Shown in pieces: positions 27,262 through 38,862 of a stretch of 64,000 bases of DNA. The first letter of the stretch is position 1. The number at the start of each line of letters is the position of its first letter. The notes below the pieces were generated by a model that was not told the DNA's origin, did not search any database, and worked only from the letters and a program-made list of their open reading frames with translations. Origin of the DNA: Christiangramia sabulilitoris (GTDB lineage: Bacteria > Bacteroidota > Bacteroidia > Flavobacteriales > Flavobacteriaceae); NCBI RefSeq assembly GCF_007050985.1, contig NZ_VHSF01000003.1, positions 283,500-347,499 on the forward strand. The letters are read 5' to 3'. The translations under genes and the position numbers were made by a program.

Positions 27262-27603
27262 TTACAATACTTTGAGTTCTATAATCCAGAAGCCAATGAT
27301 AAGAAGCAGGGATATAACCATTCCTCCAAAGATCATGGTCAAACCTCGATGCTCAATTTTCATTTTATCCAGTTCCACTTCCAGATATTTGCTCTCAGCT
27401 TTTTCCAACCTGAGAAAATTATGTATACCTAATTTAGAAGCTACCTTTCCTCTTTCCGTGAGTTGAATTTTACCTGTTCTCGTAATTCTAATAAGATTGT
27501 TTTCTCGCAGGGTATTAATAAATTTAATGGAAGTCATCTCTCTAAGATCAGATACCTTCATCCCGTCATTAAACGCCATGTCTTTTCTTTCTGCTATCTC
27601 CAT
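27262..27603 (-). CDS. Small winged-helix-like protein with C-terminal membrane anchor
   Basis: A 113-residue protein I do not recognise. Residues ~10-55 read like a winged-helix reader (MTSIKFINTLRENNLIRITR then IQLTERGKVASKLG). A charged helical stretch follows (FLRLEKAESKYLEVELDKMK), and one hydrophobic segment (LTMIFGGMVISLLLIIGFWI, about 88-107) ends the protein. The layout suggests a membrane-tethered DNA- or RNA-binding protein, but this is inference from pattern only. It lies 60 bases upstream of the Fur-type gene on the same strand. Confidence 0.6.
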   Translation of the reverse strand: MEIAERKDMAFNDGMKVSDLREMTSIKFINTLRENNLIRITRTGKIQLTERGKVASKLGIHNFLRLEKAESKYLEVELDKMKIEHRGLTMIFGGMVISLLLIIGFWIIELKVL

Positions 27604-27764
27604 ATTAACATTTCATTAACTTTTGAATAACACTAATTAACAAAATATGCCCGGTTTAAAAAAGTTAAAATTTAAATGTATTATGAACATTTTATAAACT
27701 TCTGTTGGATAAATCAAATTGATCTTTAGGATATCAAAATTGGGTGCAATATTATTAAAATCAA

Positions 27765-27788
27765 AAAGCGCTTCTCCCGAAGCGCTTT
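27765..27788 (-). terminator. Intrinsic terminator of the zinc protease gene
   Basis: Perfect 10-bp stem AAAGCGCTTC/GAAGCGCTTT (27765-27774 and 27779-27788), with a 4-base loop and a T run on the minus strand. It lies 24 bases beyond the protease stop. Confidence 0.85.
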
Positions 27789-27811
27789 GAAATCATTTAA
27801 AATGGATGCTT

Positions 27812-30250
27812 TTAGGCGTCTGTACCTGTCGCCAAATCTATTCTTGCGATAAGATCTTTCCAGTGATATCTGGTTAGTTCATGGTTAACGCTATTTTTAC
27901 GTTTAGAGAGATCTGATCTCAGTTTATTAAGTTCCCCTCTCATCAGGGCCATAATATCAGATTTTAGAACTTCGTCATTCTTACGCTCTTCCAGTTCATT
28001 TAAATAGGAAGCTGCAACATCTACAAATGATCTCTGAAGATTCCTTCTATAGGCATCGGTTTCCTGTGAATTATACAATTCACTAAAAACACCTTCTCTT
28101 ATATCCTTCATCATTTCTGTGACCGTATAAGTATCATTAGCATTCATCTCATTGTTCAGGACCATTCTTTTTAAACGATCTTTTTCCAGTAAATTTTCCA
28201 GGGCCTTTGACTGGAAGCCCTGAATCCTGTCGATGGCTTCAGAAGCATCTATCCTTCCAAGCAATTTCTGATTCAGCATCCAATCTGGTGTTGTGAAGGC
28301 TTCTTTATTCAGAAACTCTACCGCCTGTTTCTGGATCTTTTCGGGCACAGGTTCATAAACAAGGCCAGATTGATCTGCAGTTTTACGTGTTTCGTACACA
28401 CCACCAACGTTAGTAATTACGTGGGAGATATAACCTCTCCACATATAGCCAAGCTCACGGTATACCTCGGCCAGGTCATCATAACCGTATCCATCTTTTG
28501 AGGTCCATTCCACCAGGTTTGGAACTACCTTTTTCAAATTGGCTATCCCATAGGCACTCGCCTTAACCTGGTCATCTCCTAAACTTTCCCTCTGCGATTG
28601 TGGATCTGCTCCAGAGTAACCATTCCCAAATTCATATACCGGATCCCCTGCTTTTTCCAGGATCCACTTATCCAGGGTTTCTTTTTCTTCCCTAGCCGAA
28701 TTGGCTTCCGGCAGATATCGATAACCCCAGTTGATCGCGTAAAGGTCATAAGGCCCCATCATTCGTATATATCGCACTCCATCATCACCTGGTTGAGCTA
28801 CATAGTTTACACGGGCATAATCCATTATTGAAGGCGTTAACCCATATTTCTGGGTAAATTCTGCAGATCGTAAAGAATCTGTAGGATATGCAGAACTGGC
28901 TTTCATATTATGCGGTAAACCTAAGGCGTGCCCCACCTCGTGCGCAATAACCATTCGCATCATCTCCCCTATTTCAGCCTCGGGAGTATTTAAGGTTCTG
29001 GCATTTGGATTCTGAGCCCCGGCTTCGATCATAAAGCGATTACGGTAAGATCTCAAATGATTATGGTACCAGATGATATCACTTTCAATTATCTCTCCTG
29101 TTCTGGGATCGGTTACCGAGGGACCAACCGCATTTCTAGTAGTACTGGCTACGTAACGCACTACAGAATAACGAACATCCTCCGGGCTGAATTCCGGGTC
29201 TTCTTCTTTAGAAGGAGGATCTTTTGCAATAATGGCATTTTTAAAACCTGCCGCTTCGAATGCTACATTCCAGTCTTCTATTCCCTGCTTAAAATAAGGT
29301 CTCCATTTTTCCGGGGTAGCGGGATCCAGATAATAAACTATAGGATCTACGGGCTCTACTAGTTCTCCTCTTTTATATGCTTCAATATCTTTTGGAACCA
29401 ATTGCCAGCGACGAATGATTTCATAATCATCTGCTTTAAGCTCTTCTGAATTATAATCATACTTATTAATAGTAAACCATCCAACCCGGGGATCGGCAAG
29501 CCTGGGCTGCATCTTATTTTCCGGTAACAGGATCATGGATTGGTTCAATAACATGGAAATAGTACCGGCCTGATCTCTTTCCGGAGGTGAATCTGCCTCA
29601 TAGGTCATAACATGTTTTATTTCAATATTTTCCGGGTATGAATTGGCAGACTCAATATAGGACCTGCTTTTATCCAGTTTCTTTACCTTATATCTCTTTC
29701 TGAGATTTGCAGAAATTCCATTAATGGCATCTACCTCGTTTTCGAACAAACCGCTGGCATCAATAACAACGCTGCAGGAATCCTTGCTCCAGGTTTTAAT
29801 TTCAGTACTAAAAAGTATAGGAAAGAAATTATTGGCCTGTACAGACTTGTAAATAGGAGATTCTTCGTCGCTTTGGTTCTCAAAACTAATCACCTTCATA
29901 TCAATGTTTCCGTTGCGCTTCACCCAGCGCACGACCTGTTCATTAACCTTGGAACCGGCATTTACATAGCCACCTCCAAATCCTGAAGGAATCCCGGCAA
30001 TGCGGCTTACCAGCAGCATATCCTTATCGAACAGGTTTACAGGAATTTCAAAATAGAGTTTATCTCCTACAAAATGTGTCGTAAAAAGACCCTCATCGCT
30101 TTTAGCTTCAGAGGTAATAACCTGAGAATACTCTTTAAGATCTGATTTATTTTTTTCTGGTTTTGGGGCCTGTTGGGTAATTGGTTTGGGGCTCTTACAT
30201 CCTACACTAAAAATGGCAAGTGCACCCAGGAATAGCATTTTTTTAATCAT
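27812..30250 (-). CDS. Zinc-dependent metalloprotease lipoprotein (met-zincin, DUF5117/DUF5118)
   Basis: An 812-residue secreted lipoprotein. The ATG at 30250 gives a clean lipoprotein signal (MIKKMLFLGALAIFSVGCKS); an upstream in-frame ATG adds seven polar residues and is less likely. The zinc site HEVGHALGLPHN near residue 435 fits the metzincin HExxHxxGxxH pattern, and SIMDYARVNY near 480 supplies the Met-turn. The DUF5118-DUF5117-metzincin layout is widespread in Bacteroidota, probably periplasmic or surface-exposed; substrates are unknown. A terminator follows at 27765-27788. Confidence 0.88.
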   Translation of the reverse strand: MIKKMLFLGALAIFSVGCKSPKPITQQAPKPEKNKSDLKEYSQVITSEAKSDEGLFTTHFVGDKLYFEIPVNLFDKDMLLVSRIAGIPSGFGGGYVNAGSKVNEQVVRWVKRNGNIDMKVISFENQSDEESPIYKSVQANNFFPILFSTEIKTWSKDSCSVVIDASGLFENEVDAINGISANLRKRYKVKKLDKSRSYIESANSYPENIEIKHVMTYEADSPPERDQAGTISMLLNQSMILLPENKMQPRLADPRVGWFTINKYDYNSEELKADDYEIIRRWQLVPKDIEAYKRGELVEPVDPIVYYLDPATPEKWRPYFKQGIEDWNVAFEAAGFKNAIIAKDPPSKEEDPEFSPEDVRYSVVRYVASTTRNAVGPSVTDPRTGEIIESDIIWYHNHLRSYRNRFMIEAGAQNPNARTLNTPEAEIGEMMRMVIAHEVGHALGLPHNMKASSAYPTDSLRSAEFTQKYGLTPSIMDYARVNYVAQPGDDGVRYIRMMGPYDLYAINWGYRYLPEANSAREEKETLDKWILEKAGDPVYEFGNGYSGADPQSQRESLGDDQVKASAYGIANLKKVVPNLVEWTSKDGYGYDDLAEVYRELGYMWRGYISHVITNVGGVYETRKTADQSGLVYEPVPEKIQKQAVEFLNKEAFTTPDWMLNQKLLGRIDASEAIDRIQGFQSKALENLLEKDRLKRMVLNNEMNANDTYTVTEMMKDIREGVFSELYNSQETDAYRRNLQRSFVDVAASYLNELEERKNDEVLKSDIMALMRGELNKLRSDLSKRKNSVNHELTRYHWKDLIARIDLATGTDA

Positions 30251-30341
30251 GGAAAATTTTTTGCTCCCCAAGATAAGGAAAGTATCTAAATCAAAAAGGT
30301 GATAATATATCCCAAAGGGATAGCAATTGAGGTGAATTAAA

Positions 30342-30368
30342 AAAGGTTGCCATTTCAGGTCAACCTTT
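30342..30368 (-). terminator. Terminator of the 30409 small lipoprotein
   Basis: Stem AAAGGTTG (30342-30349) with CAACCTTT (30361-30368); on the minus strand it is followed by a T run. It lies 41 bases beyond the small lipoprotein stop. Confidence 0.75.
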
Positions 30369-30408
30369 GTATTGAATTAGAAATCTTATTTCTAAGGAAA
30401 ACCAAACA

Positions 30409-30576
30409 CTAATAATCATCTTCAATTTCATCTGCAGCTTCCTCTATTTCATCTGTTCTTTCTTCGACTGCTTCTGCAGCTTCTTCAGCTCTTTCTTCTT
30501 CCGGGGTTTCCCGGCAGGAAATGAAAGTTGTACTTACAGAAAACAGCAAAGCAAATACTAAAAATAACCTTTTCAT
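30409..30576 (-). CDS. Very small acidic lipoprotein (55 aa)
   Basis: A short frame of 55 codons plus stop. The signal is MKRLFLVFALLFSVSTTFIS with the lipobox cysteine in ISCRET, then an Ala/Glu-rich tail (EEERAEEAAEAVEERTDEIE). It has its own terminator (30342-30368). The same SCR-[DE]-T lipidation site and acidic tail appear in the genes at 23184 and 23481, so this is probably a real member of a local family. Function is unknown. Confidence 0.65.
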   Translation of the reverse strand: MKRLFLVFALLFSVSTTFISCRETPEEERAEEAAEAVEERTDEIEEAADEIEDDY

Positions 30577-30802
30577 AAATTAAGTTTTTAATGATTATGA
30601 TGTCAAATTAGTGAAAATCAAGATTAAAGGTAGTTACGACGAAGTTAAAAAACCCTAAAACACAGCCATTTACAACAGATTATCAATGATTTGACCCTGG
30701 TAACCACTAGAAAAATGAAATAAAAACTAATCGGAAACCAGCTTGGCAGATGACATTGCTTTGGATATTTTGTAAATTACCGCAACTATTCAAATAGCTG
30801 CT

Positions 30803-31231
30803 ATGAAAAATAATAAGATGCTCACCCCAATAATTACTGCTTTCATTTGTCTGTTTTCATTATCAGCAAAAACCCAGGTCTTTGAGATTGAAATCAGCGA
30901 TATAAGAATCAATAAAGGAGAGGTTAAAGTTGCAATTTTCAACAGCGAAAAAGACTGGCTGGAAAACCCGTATCGCACCCTGACTTTTGATTCGACTGAA
31001 AAATCTAAAGTTATATCTTTCGATATCCCATATGGCATTTATGCTGTATCAATTTACCAGGACACTAACGGGAATGATGAACTGGATACAAACTTCCTGG
31101 GTATTCCCAAGGAGCCAATTGCTTTTGGCAATAATTACAAACCTTTCGGAAAACCCGATTTTAAATCGGCGGCAATAGAATTTAGATCCAATTACAAAAT
31201 TCCGGTTTTAAAATTATATACAATTCTCTAA
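30803..31231 (+). CDS. DUF2141 secreted protein
   Basis: A 142-residue protein with a signal peptide (about residues 1-24, ending LSLSAKTQ). The mature part matches DUF2141: IEISDIRINKGEVKVAIFNS near 30, FDIPYGIYAVSIYQDTNGND near 74 and NFLGIPKEPIAFGNN near 97. The family is a periplasmic beta-sandwich of unknown function. It lies 201 bases upstream of the carotenoid genes on the same strand but is probably a separate transcript, since a promoter-like pair lies between them at 31350-31378. Confidence 0.85.
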   Translation: MKNNKMLTPIITAFICLFSLSAKTQVFEIEISDIRINKGEVKVAIFNSEKDWLENPYRTLTFDSTEKSKVISFDIPYGIYAVSIYQDTNGNDELDTNFLGIPKEPIAFGNNYKPFGKPDFKSAAIEFRSNYKIPVLKLYTIL

Positions 31232-31349
31232 AAGGTTTACTTACCGGGCCGGCATATTCTGAAAAAAATATTAGATATACTTTCTAAGGTTCTCTTTATC
31301 TCAACGTACACCTTTTCAAGAAATTCAACAAAGCCTAATTTTTATTCAA

Positions 31350-31378
31350 TTGACCGTTTTTGTCATCTGATATATTTA
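31350..31378 (+). promoter_or_regulatory. Possible promoter of the carotenoid operon
   Basis: A TTG at 31350-31352 and TATATTTA at 31371-31378 (one base off TAnnTTTG) are spaced by 18 bases, 54 bases before the crtD-like start. Confidence 0.45.
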
Positions 31379-31423
31379 GTTTTATGCGTATAAAAAATAG
31401 TTTCAGAAAAAAATTAACCCTGA

Positions 31424-33538
<2,115 letters not shown>

Positions 33539-33558
<20 letters not shown>

Positions 33559-34687
33559 TTTCGCCATTATAGGAGCTGGAGCCGCTGGGTTACACCTGGC
33601 ACTGGCGATGCAAAAAGATGCATTTTTTAAGGACAGGAAAATACTTATCCTCGAAAAAGATGAAAAGAATGTAGATGACAGGACCTGGTGTTACTGGGAG
33701 ACTGGAACAGGGCAATGGGATAATTTGGTTTCGCATCAATGGAACAAAGGGACTGTAAATACGGGGAACGAGGAAATTAACCTGGATATGGGAGAATACA
33801 GCTACAAAATGGTCCATTCCCTGGATTTTTATAAGTATGCCCTTGGTCAACTAAAAAACGATCCTGCTTTTCTATGGGAAAAGGCGGAAGTTCAAAAAGT
33901 AGAAGCCGCTGATTCTGAAGTAATGATCAAAACGTCTGAGAACACCTTCCTTGCCCGGCAGGTTTTTGACAGCAGGATCCTTGCAGAAGATGCTGAAGTG
34001 ATGAGATCGAATACTGTTCTGCAACATTTCAAAGGCTGGTTTATTGAAACCGAAAAAGCTGTTTTTGACCCCGGGAGTTTTCTGATGATGGATTTCAGGC
34101 TAACCTGGAAAGACACTTCCAGCTTTACATATTTGCTGCCTTTTTCCGAAAATTCTGCCCTGGTTGAATTTACTTTTTTCAGTCCGCAACTGGTAGACGA
34201 AAGTGTTTATGACCAAATGCTAAAGGATTACATCGAAAAATATTTGAAACCCGGGGATTATAAGATCACCAAAACTGAAGCCGGTATAATTCCAATGTCT
34301 GATTACCCCTACGATAAAAACAATAATTCCCAGGTTACACAAATTGGAACTGCAGGATCCTGGGTAAAGCCATCTTCTGGCTATTCATTTAAAAATGCTG
34401 AACGGTATTCCAGGCGACTGGTGAAAAATATAATAGAAGGAAAAAATCCCTCTTCCGGAATTTATTCCCCAAAGCATAGATTTTACGATGCACTATTTTT
34501 GAATATCCTGAAGAACAAAAATCACTATGGTCCTTCTCTTTTTAGTAGTATGTACGGAAAGAATTCTGCTACCCAGATATTTCGTTTTCTGGATGAAGAA
34601 ACAAATTTGAGAGAAGATATAAATATCATGGCTTCTTTCGATCCATGGCTATTCACTAAGGCCATACTGCATAAATTCCTGAAATAA
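33539..34687 (+). CDS. crtY: Lycopene cyclase, CrtY type
   Basis: A 382-residue flavin-dependent cyclase that makes beta-ionone rings from lycopene-type ends. The ATG at 33539 (MSTTVFDFAIIGAGAAGLHL) is chosen; a start four codons upstream is possible. The nucleotide-binding GAGAAGLHLALAM opens the protein. LILEKDEKNVDDRTWCYWE near 36, LQHFKGWFIETE near 161, TYLLPFSENSALVEFTFFS near 192 and AGIIPMSDYPY near 245 are CrtY landmarks. It overlaps the cruF end by 20 bases, so the three genes are translationally coupled. Its 3' end is 3 bases from the convergent crtA-like gene. Confidence 0.85.
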
Positions 34688-34690
34688 GGT

Positions 34691-35401
34691 CTATTTTGAT
34701 AATTCAGGTAAAGGATTTTCCCCCTGCCAGGTCCCAACAGAACGATACGGCTGAAAACGGGAAAACAACTCTTCCTTATACCAGTCCAGCTCTCTTGTTT
34801 TTTTGATCGCTCCCTGGTGTCCTTTTGCAGAATAGGCATAGGCATACATTGCTTCCTGGTCTTTCCACAGGCTAAATGTAGCCATCTGGATCACCGGGAT
34901 CTCCCCTATTCCTTTTGTAAAAATAAGTCCAGGGTTGGATTGTAAACGGGACTGCGAAGCAGGCACATATTTCCAGAAGTCTATCAGCCGGCTGGTTCTT
35001 AGCGTAGCCCGGGTTATCACCGCCAGTAATGGATTTTCAGGATCCAGATCCTCACCTGGAGAAAATGGTTTTTTCCCCGACCAGGTACCTTTTGCCCTTA
35101 TGCTTTTTAAAAATAAGGTCCATACCTCTGTAGTATGATCATGGTAATTTTTAATAATTGACGAATTATTGAAAAATGAATCAGCAGCCTCTTCAGACTC
35201 CCAGACCTGCAGCAAAGCATATGTCTCCCAGTCTGGATAAGGATTAAAACCGGCTCCTTTTCCGCTGCCCATGAGTTTATAAAATTTCTGTCCGCTGGTT
35301 TCTTTTAGATCCTGGTGGGCAAACTGCATCATCTTAAGCGCCCAGAATTTATTTCTGAAGCCGGAAAACCGGAAAAAACTCAAAGTGGTGATTTCACTCA
35401 T
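34691..35401 (-). CDS. crtA: Spheroidene monooxygenase-like protein (CrtA family)
   Basis: A 236-residue protein matching the CrtA family, known from purple bacteria as a heme monooxygenase that adds a keto group to acyclic carotenoids. Recognised by FYKLMGSGKGAGFNPYPDWE near residue 40, YALLQVWESEEAADSFFNNS near 61, GTWSGKKPFSP near 105, RATLRTSRLIDFWKYVP near 130 and the second-half ATFSLWKDQEAMYAYAYS near 173-190. The domain looks duplicated, as in the family. Position beside crtD-cruF-crtY supports carotenoid oxidation, but the reaction here is unproven. It is transcribed convergently, so regulation is separate. Confidence 0.75.
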   Translation of the reverse strand: MSEITTLSFFRFSGFRNKFWALKMMQFAHQDLKETSGQKFYKLMGSGKGAGFNPYPDWETYALLQVWESEEAADSFFNNSSIIKNYHDHTTEVWTLFLKSIRAKGTWSGKKPFSPGEDLDPENPLLAVITRATLRTSRLIDFWKYVPASQSRLQSNPGLIFTKGIGEIPVIQMATFSLWKDQEAMYAYAYSAKGHQGAIKKTRELDWYKEELFSRFQPYRSVGTWQGENPLPELSK

Positions 35402-35605
35402 GCCAGGAGTACCTAATTTTAATCTTTAATTACTGAATTCTCAATCTGGTTTGAAAATACAGTGCATTCTTCGCACCACCAATAAAATTGCGATATTATT
35501 ATATTTTGTAGAATGAATTAAGGCCGGGTAAAAAGTGGAGTTAGAAAGTATAAGCCAATATGCGGATGAAGTTTTTATCCTAAATTTGGCGCTACTAGAT
35601 ACCGT

Positions 35606-36721
35606 ATGAAAAGAACTTTAGTAAGATATAGAAATACAACTTTTGGTAGGTTTGTTTATCGGCATCAAAAGTACGCTCCCATTCTTTTTTTTATGGGCGG
35701 TTTTATATTTGATACCCTGACCCTAGGGCGAATAGATCGTGTTTATGATACGGTGGTACTTTGCTCGCATATGACCTTATTATCCATAACGCTTTATTTG
35801 TTTAATACCGTGGATGAAGATAAGTGGGAAGGTACTTTTATCGAACGTTATTCCGAATATTTACCGCTAGCCATACAGTTCTTCTTTGGCGCACTTTCAA
35901 GTGCTTTTGTCATCTATTTTTTCAGAAGTGTGTCCATGTCAAAAACCATGTTCTTTTTCATACTTCTGGTTCTGTTATTATTTGCAAACGAGTTTCTTAA
36001 AAAGAAGATCTCCAACAAATACCTTCAGTTCAGTGTTTATTTTTTTATCAGTTTTACCTTCTTCGCCTTTATTATTCCCACGCTGATAAAGGAAATGAAC
36101 ACCTTTATTTTTATCATTTCGGGCCTTGTAAGCCTTGGGTGTACGCTGGCTCTCATCACGTTTATTTACAGCTCAAGCCCTGGCACAAGAGCTGAGCTAA
36201 GTCTAAAAAAACTGATCGGTCTCATCCTTTCTATCTATATAATGATCAATGTTTTTTACTATTTCAATCTTATTCCGCCAGTGCCGCTGGCAATGGATAC
36301 CGGTTTGGTGGCTCATGAGGTGCGAAAAGTAAATAACGAATACATCGTTACTTACGAGACGAATCCATGGTATATATTCTGGCGTAAACATAACGTCACT
36401 TTTCATCGCCAGGAAGGCCGAAGAGTTTATGTGTTCACTTCTGTTTTTGCACCTACAGATCTAAAAAAGTCCATTTTTCATAGGTGGAAATGGTACAATC
36501 CTGAAAGCAGGAAATGGGAAGTTACCGATGATATTGATTTTGAAGTTGCCGGTGGGCGTGATCGTGGTTTCCGTGGATATACCTATAAAAGTAACCTTAA
36601 GGAAGGTCAATGGAAAGTTGAAGTAATTACAGAAGAGGAACTAATCCTTGGGATTGTGGATTTTGAGATTAAAAACACTTCTGAAACTCATAAAGCAGGT
36701 TTGGTTAAGAAATCATTTTAA
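35606..36721 (+). CDS. Polytopic membrane protein with DUF2914 domain
   Basis: A 371-residue protein. Its first ~225 residues hold about seven hydrophobic segments (for example ILFFMGGFIFDTLTLG near 24-39 and MFFFILLVLLLFANEFL near 114). The last ~140 residues form a soluble DUF2914 domain: VYVFTSVFAPTDLKKSIFHR near 271, KWYNPESRKWEVTDDIDFEV near 292 and EGQWKVEVITEEELILGIVD near 333. DUF2914 is a beta-rich, probably periplasmic domain of unknown function. The gene stands alone, before the McrBC-like locus, with 186 bases of empty AT-rich DNA after it. Confidence 0.82.
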   Translation: MKRTLVRYRNTTFGRFVYRHQKYAPILFFMGGFIFDTLTLGRIDRVYDTVVLCSHMTLLSITLYLFNTVDEDKWEGTFIERYSEYLPLAIQFFFGALSSAFVIYFFRSVSMSKTMFFFILLVLLLFANEFLKKKISNKYLQFSVYFFISFTFFAFIIPTLIKEMNTFIFIISGLVSLGCTLALITFIYSSSPGTRAELSLKKLIGLILSIYIMINVFYYFNLIPPVPLAMDTGLVAHEVRKVNNEYIVTYETNPWYIFWRKHNVTFHRQEGRRVYVFTSVFAPTDLKKSIFHRWKWYNPESRKWEVTDDIDFEVAGGRDRGFRGYTYKSNLKEGQWKVEVITEEELILGIVDFEIKNTSETHKAGLVKKSF

Positions 36722-36907
36722 AACTAAATTGTCTTCTCAATACTATTTTTATTACCCACCGTTAGTACCGGAACTAGGTCTACAGCGGTATACTTGTTCC
36801 AGGTCAAAACAACTGTATTAAACCTTATGTACATCTATAGGAATCTGCCTACACTTTAAAAAATTATGTTAAATTAGGTCCAAAATTGTTCATAACCATT
36901 CCAATAT

Positions 36908-38860
36908 ATGTCCATACCTTCCAATATCACCAGAGAGCATCTATTAAAAGCCATTGATAAAATTGACTCCGAAGGATTACCTCCTATGGGCGACTCTCAG
37001 TATTATGATGTAGCTCATAACAACAAAAGGTACCCTCCGAAAATGATTGTTTCATATTCCAACCTATTTGCAAATGGAACTGAATTAGACAGAAATAAAT
37101 TTACGGGTGGATTAAATACACCCGCATTTAAACTTTTGGAAAAAGAGGGCTTTGAAATAGTAGAAAAAGAGAAATATAATCTGGAACAAACTGTACGAGA
37201 TTCTTTTTATCCTGAATTGAAAAAATTTCTTGAGCAGGCAAAAACGGATAATCTTAAAACAAAGCATTTTACAGACTCTTATCAAGGGCTAAAAGTAAAA
37301 GTCAGTTTTGGTCAAGGAAATCAGGCACAAATTCCTTGGATTTCATTTTTAAAAAAACCGCATACTACCAGTAAAGGAATTTATCCTGCATATCTCTACT
37401 ATAAAAACATAGAAATTCTTTTTCTTTCATATGGAATAAGTGAGACTAAGTCACCCTTAGCGAAATGGAATCTGCAGCATCCTCAAACAATTAATGAATA
37501 CTTCGAAGAGAAGAACATAGAAAAACTAAAAAGGTATGGGAATTCTTTTGTTTATCAGGTATATGACGTGAAGAATCTACCAACCCCTGAAAAATTGGAT
37601 AGTGACCTTGCTGAAATAATTAGGCAATATAAAACTACTATTTCAACAACAAATGTTCCTGCTGAAAATGCGGAGAAACAGGAAGAACTGGCCTTTGAAT
37701 CATCTCATGCGAAAAAAATTCTCTCAAAAAATATTAAGCAGGAACCAATGAGACTCGATTCCTTTAGAAAAGCACTTTACGAAGCTGGATTAATATATTC
37801 TGACAAGCTGGTAACACGTTTTGTTTCCTCATTACTAACTAAACCATTTGTTATTCTTACTGGATTATCAGGATCTGGAAAAACTAAGCTTGCGCAGGCT
37901 TTTACACAGTGGATCTGCCAAACCTCAAAGCAGTACTGTATAGTTCCAGTGGGAGCTGATTGGACAAACAGAGAGCCTCTTTTAGGTTATCCAAATGCGT
38001 TGAAACCTGATGAATATGTCAAACCTGATAACGGCGTCCTAGACCTCATAATAAAGGCGAATAAAGAACCGGAGCTTCCATTTTTTATAATATTAGATGA
38101 GATGAACCTTAGTCATGTGGAACGTTACTTTGCAGACTTCCTAAGTGTAATGGAATCAAAAGGTGAAATTCCATTATTTGCAGAAGGCACTGTTAATAAT
38201 GGTGTACCGGCAAATCTCAGGCTGCCCTCTAATCTCTTCATTATTGGAACGGTAAACATTGATGAGACAACAAACATGTTCAGCCCTAAGGTTCTTGACC
38301 GGGCTAATACTATTGAATTTAGGGTAACCAAAGAAGAAATTACGAATTTCCTGAATAGTAATAAAGATATTGACATGGCTGCTCTAACTTCAAGAGGAGC
38401 TTCCATGGCGGTAAATTTTCTCGCTAGATCGGCAAATAATCGATTCAAAGACCAAAATCTTTCAGAAATAAATAAAACATTAATTGACTTTTTTGAACAA
38501 CTAAAAAAGACTGGTGCAGAATTTGGCTACAGGAGTGCAACAGAAATTCTGCGGTTAATAAATCAGCTAACGGTTCTGGACCAGACGCTCAGTGATAATG
38601 ACAAGTTAGACATTGCCATCATGCAGAAACTACTTCCTAAATTACACGGGTCTCGCCGAAAATTGGTTCCTGTACTATTGACTTTAGGGAAATTTTGTGT
38701 GACGGATCAGATAAAAAATATTGAAAAAGAAATCTATCAACAAGATGGGTATAATTTTGAAGACCCGGCAACAGTCAAATTTCCTTTATCCCTTGAGAAA
38801 ATTGCACGCATGCATAAAGGCGCTATTGACAACGGTTTTGCCAGTTTTGCTGAGGCATAG
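36908..38860 (+). CDS. mcrB: McrB-like AAA+ GTPase subunit with ScoMcrA-type head
   Basis: The motor subunit of a type IV (modified-DNA-targeting) restriction system, 650 residues. Residues ~1-85 match the head domain of Streptomyces ScoMcrA (ITREHLLKAIDKIDSEGLPP, KRYPPKMIVSY, FTGGLNTPAF). Residues ~95-235 match the MrcB_N/DUF3578 domain (PWISFLKKPHTTSKGIYPAY). The AAA_5 motor follows, with Walker A GLSGSGKT near 318, Walker B FFIILDEMNLSHVERYFADF near 391-410 and GTVNIDETTNMFSPKVLDRA near 446, close to McrB's GTP signature region. The specific modified base is unknown. The partner nuclease gene starts 2 bases downstream. No DNA methyltransferase is nearby, consistent with a type IV system. 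Confidence 0.85.
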   Translation: MSIPSNITREHLLKAIDKIDSEGLPPMGDSQYYDVAHNNKRYPPKMIVSYSNLFANGTELDRNKFTGGLNTPAFKLLEKEGFEIVEKEKYNLEQTVRDSFYPELKKFLEQAKTDNLKTKHFTDSYQGLKVKVSFGQGNQAQIPWISFLKKPHTTSKGIYPAYLYYKNIEILFLSYGISETKSPLAKWNLQHPQTINEYFEEKNIEKLKRYGNSFVYQVYDVKNLPTPEKLDSDLAEIIRQYKTTISTTNVPAENAEKQEELAFESSHAKKILSKNIKQEPMRLDSFRKALYEAGLIYSDKLVTRFVSSLLTKPFVILTGLSGSGKTKLAQAFTQWICQTSKQYCIVPVGADWTNREPLLGYPNALKPDEYVKPDNGVLDLIIKANKEPELPFFIILDEMNLSHVERYFADFLSVMESKGEIPLFAEGTVNNGVPANLRLPSNLFIIGTVNIDETTNMFSPKVLDRANTIEFRVTKEEITNFLNSNKDIDMAALTSRGASMAVNFLARSANNRFKDQNLSEINKTLIDFFEQLKKTGAEFGYRSATEILRLINQLTVLDQTLSDNDKLDIAIMQKLLPKLHGSRRKLVPVLLTLGKFCVTDQIKNIEKEIYQQDGYNFEDPATVKFPLSLEKIARMHKGAIDNGFASFAEA

Positions 38861-38862
38861 GA

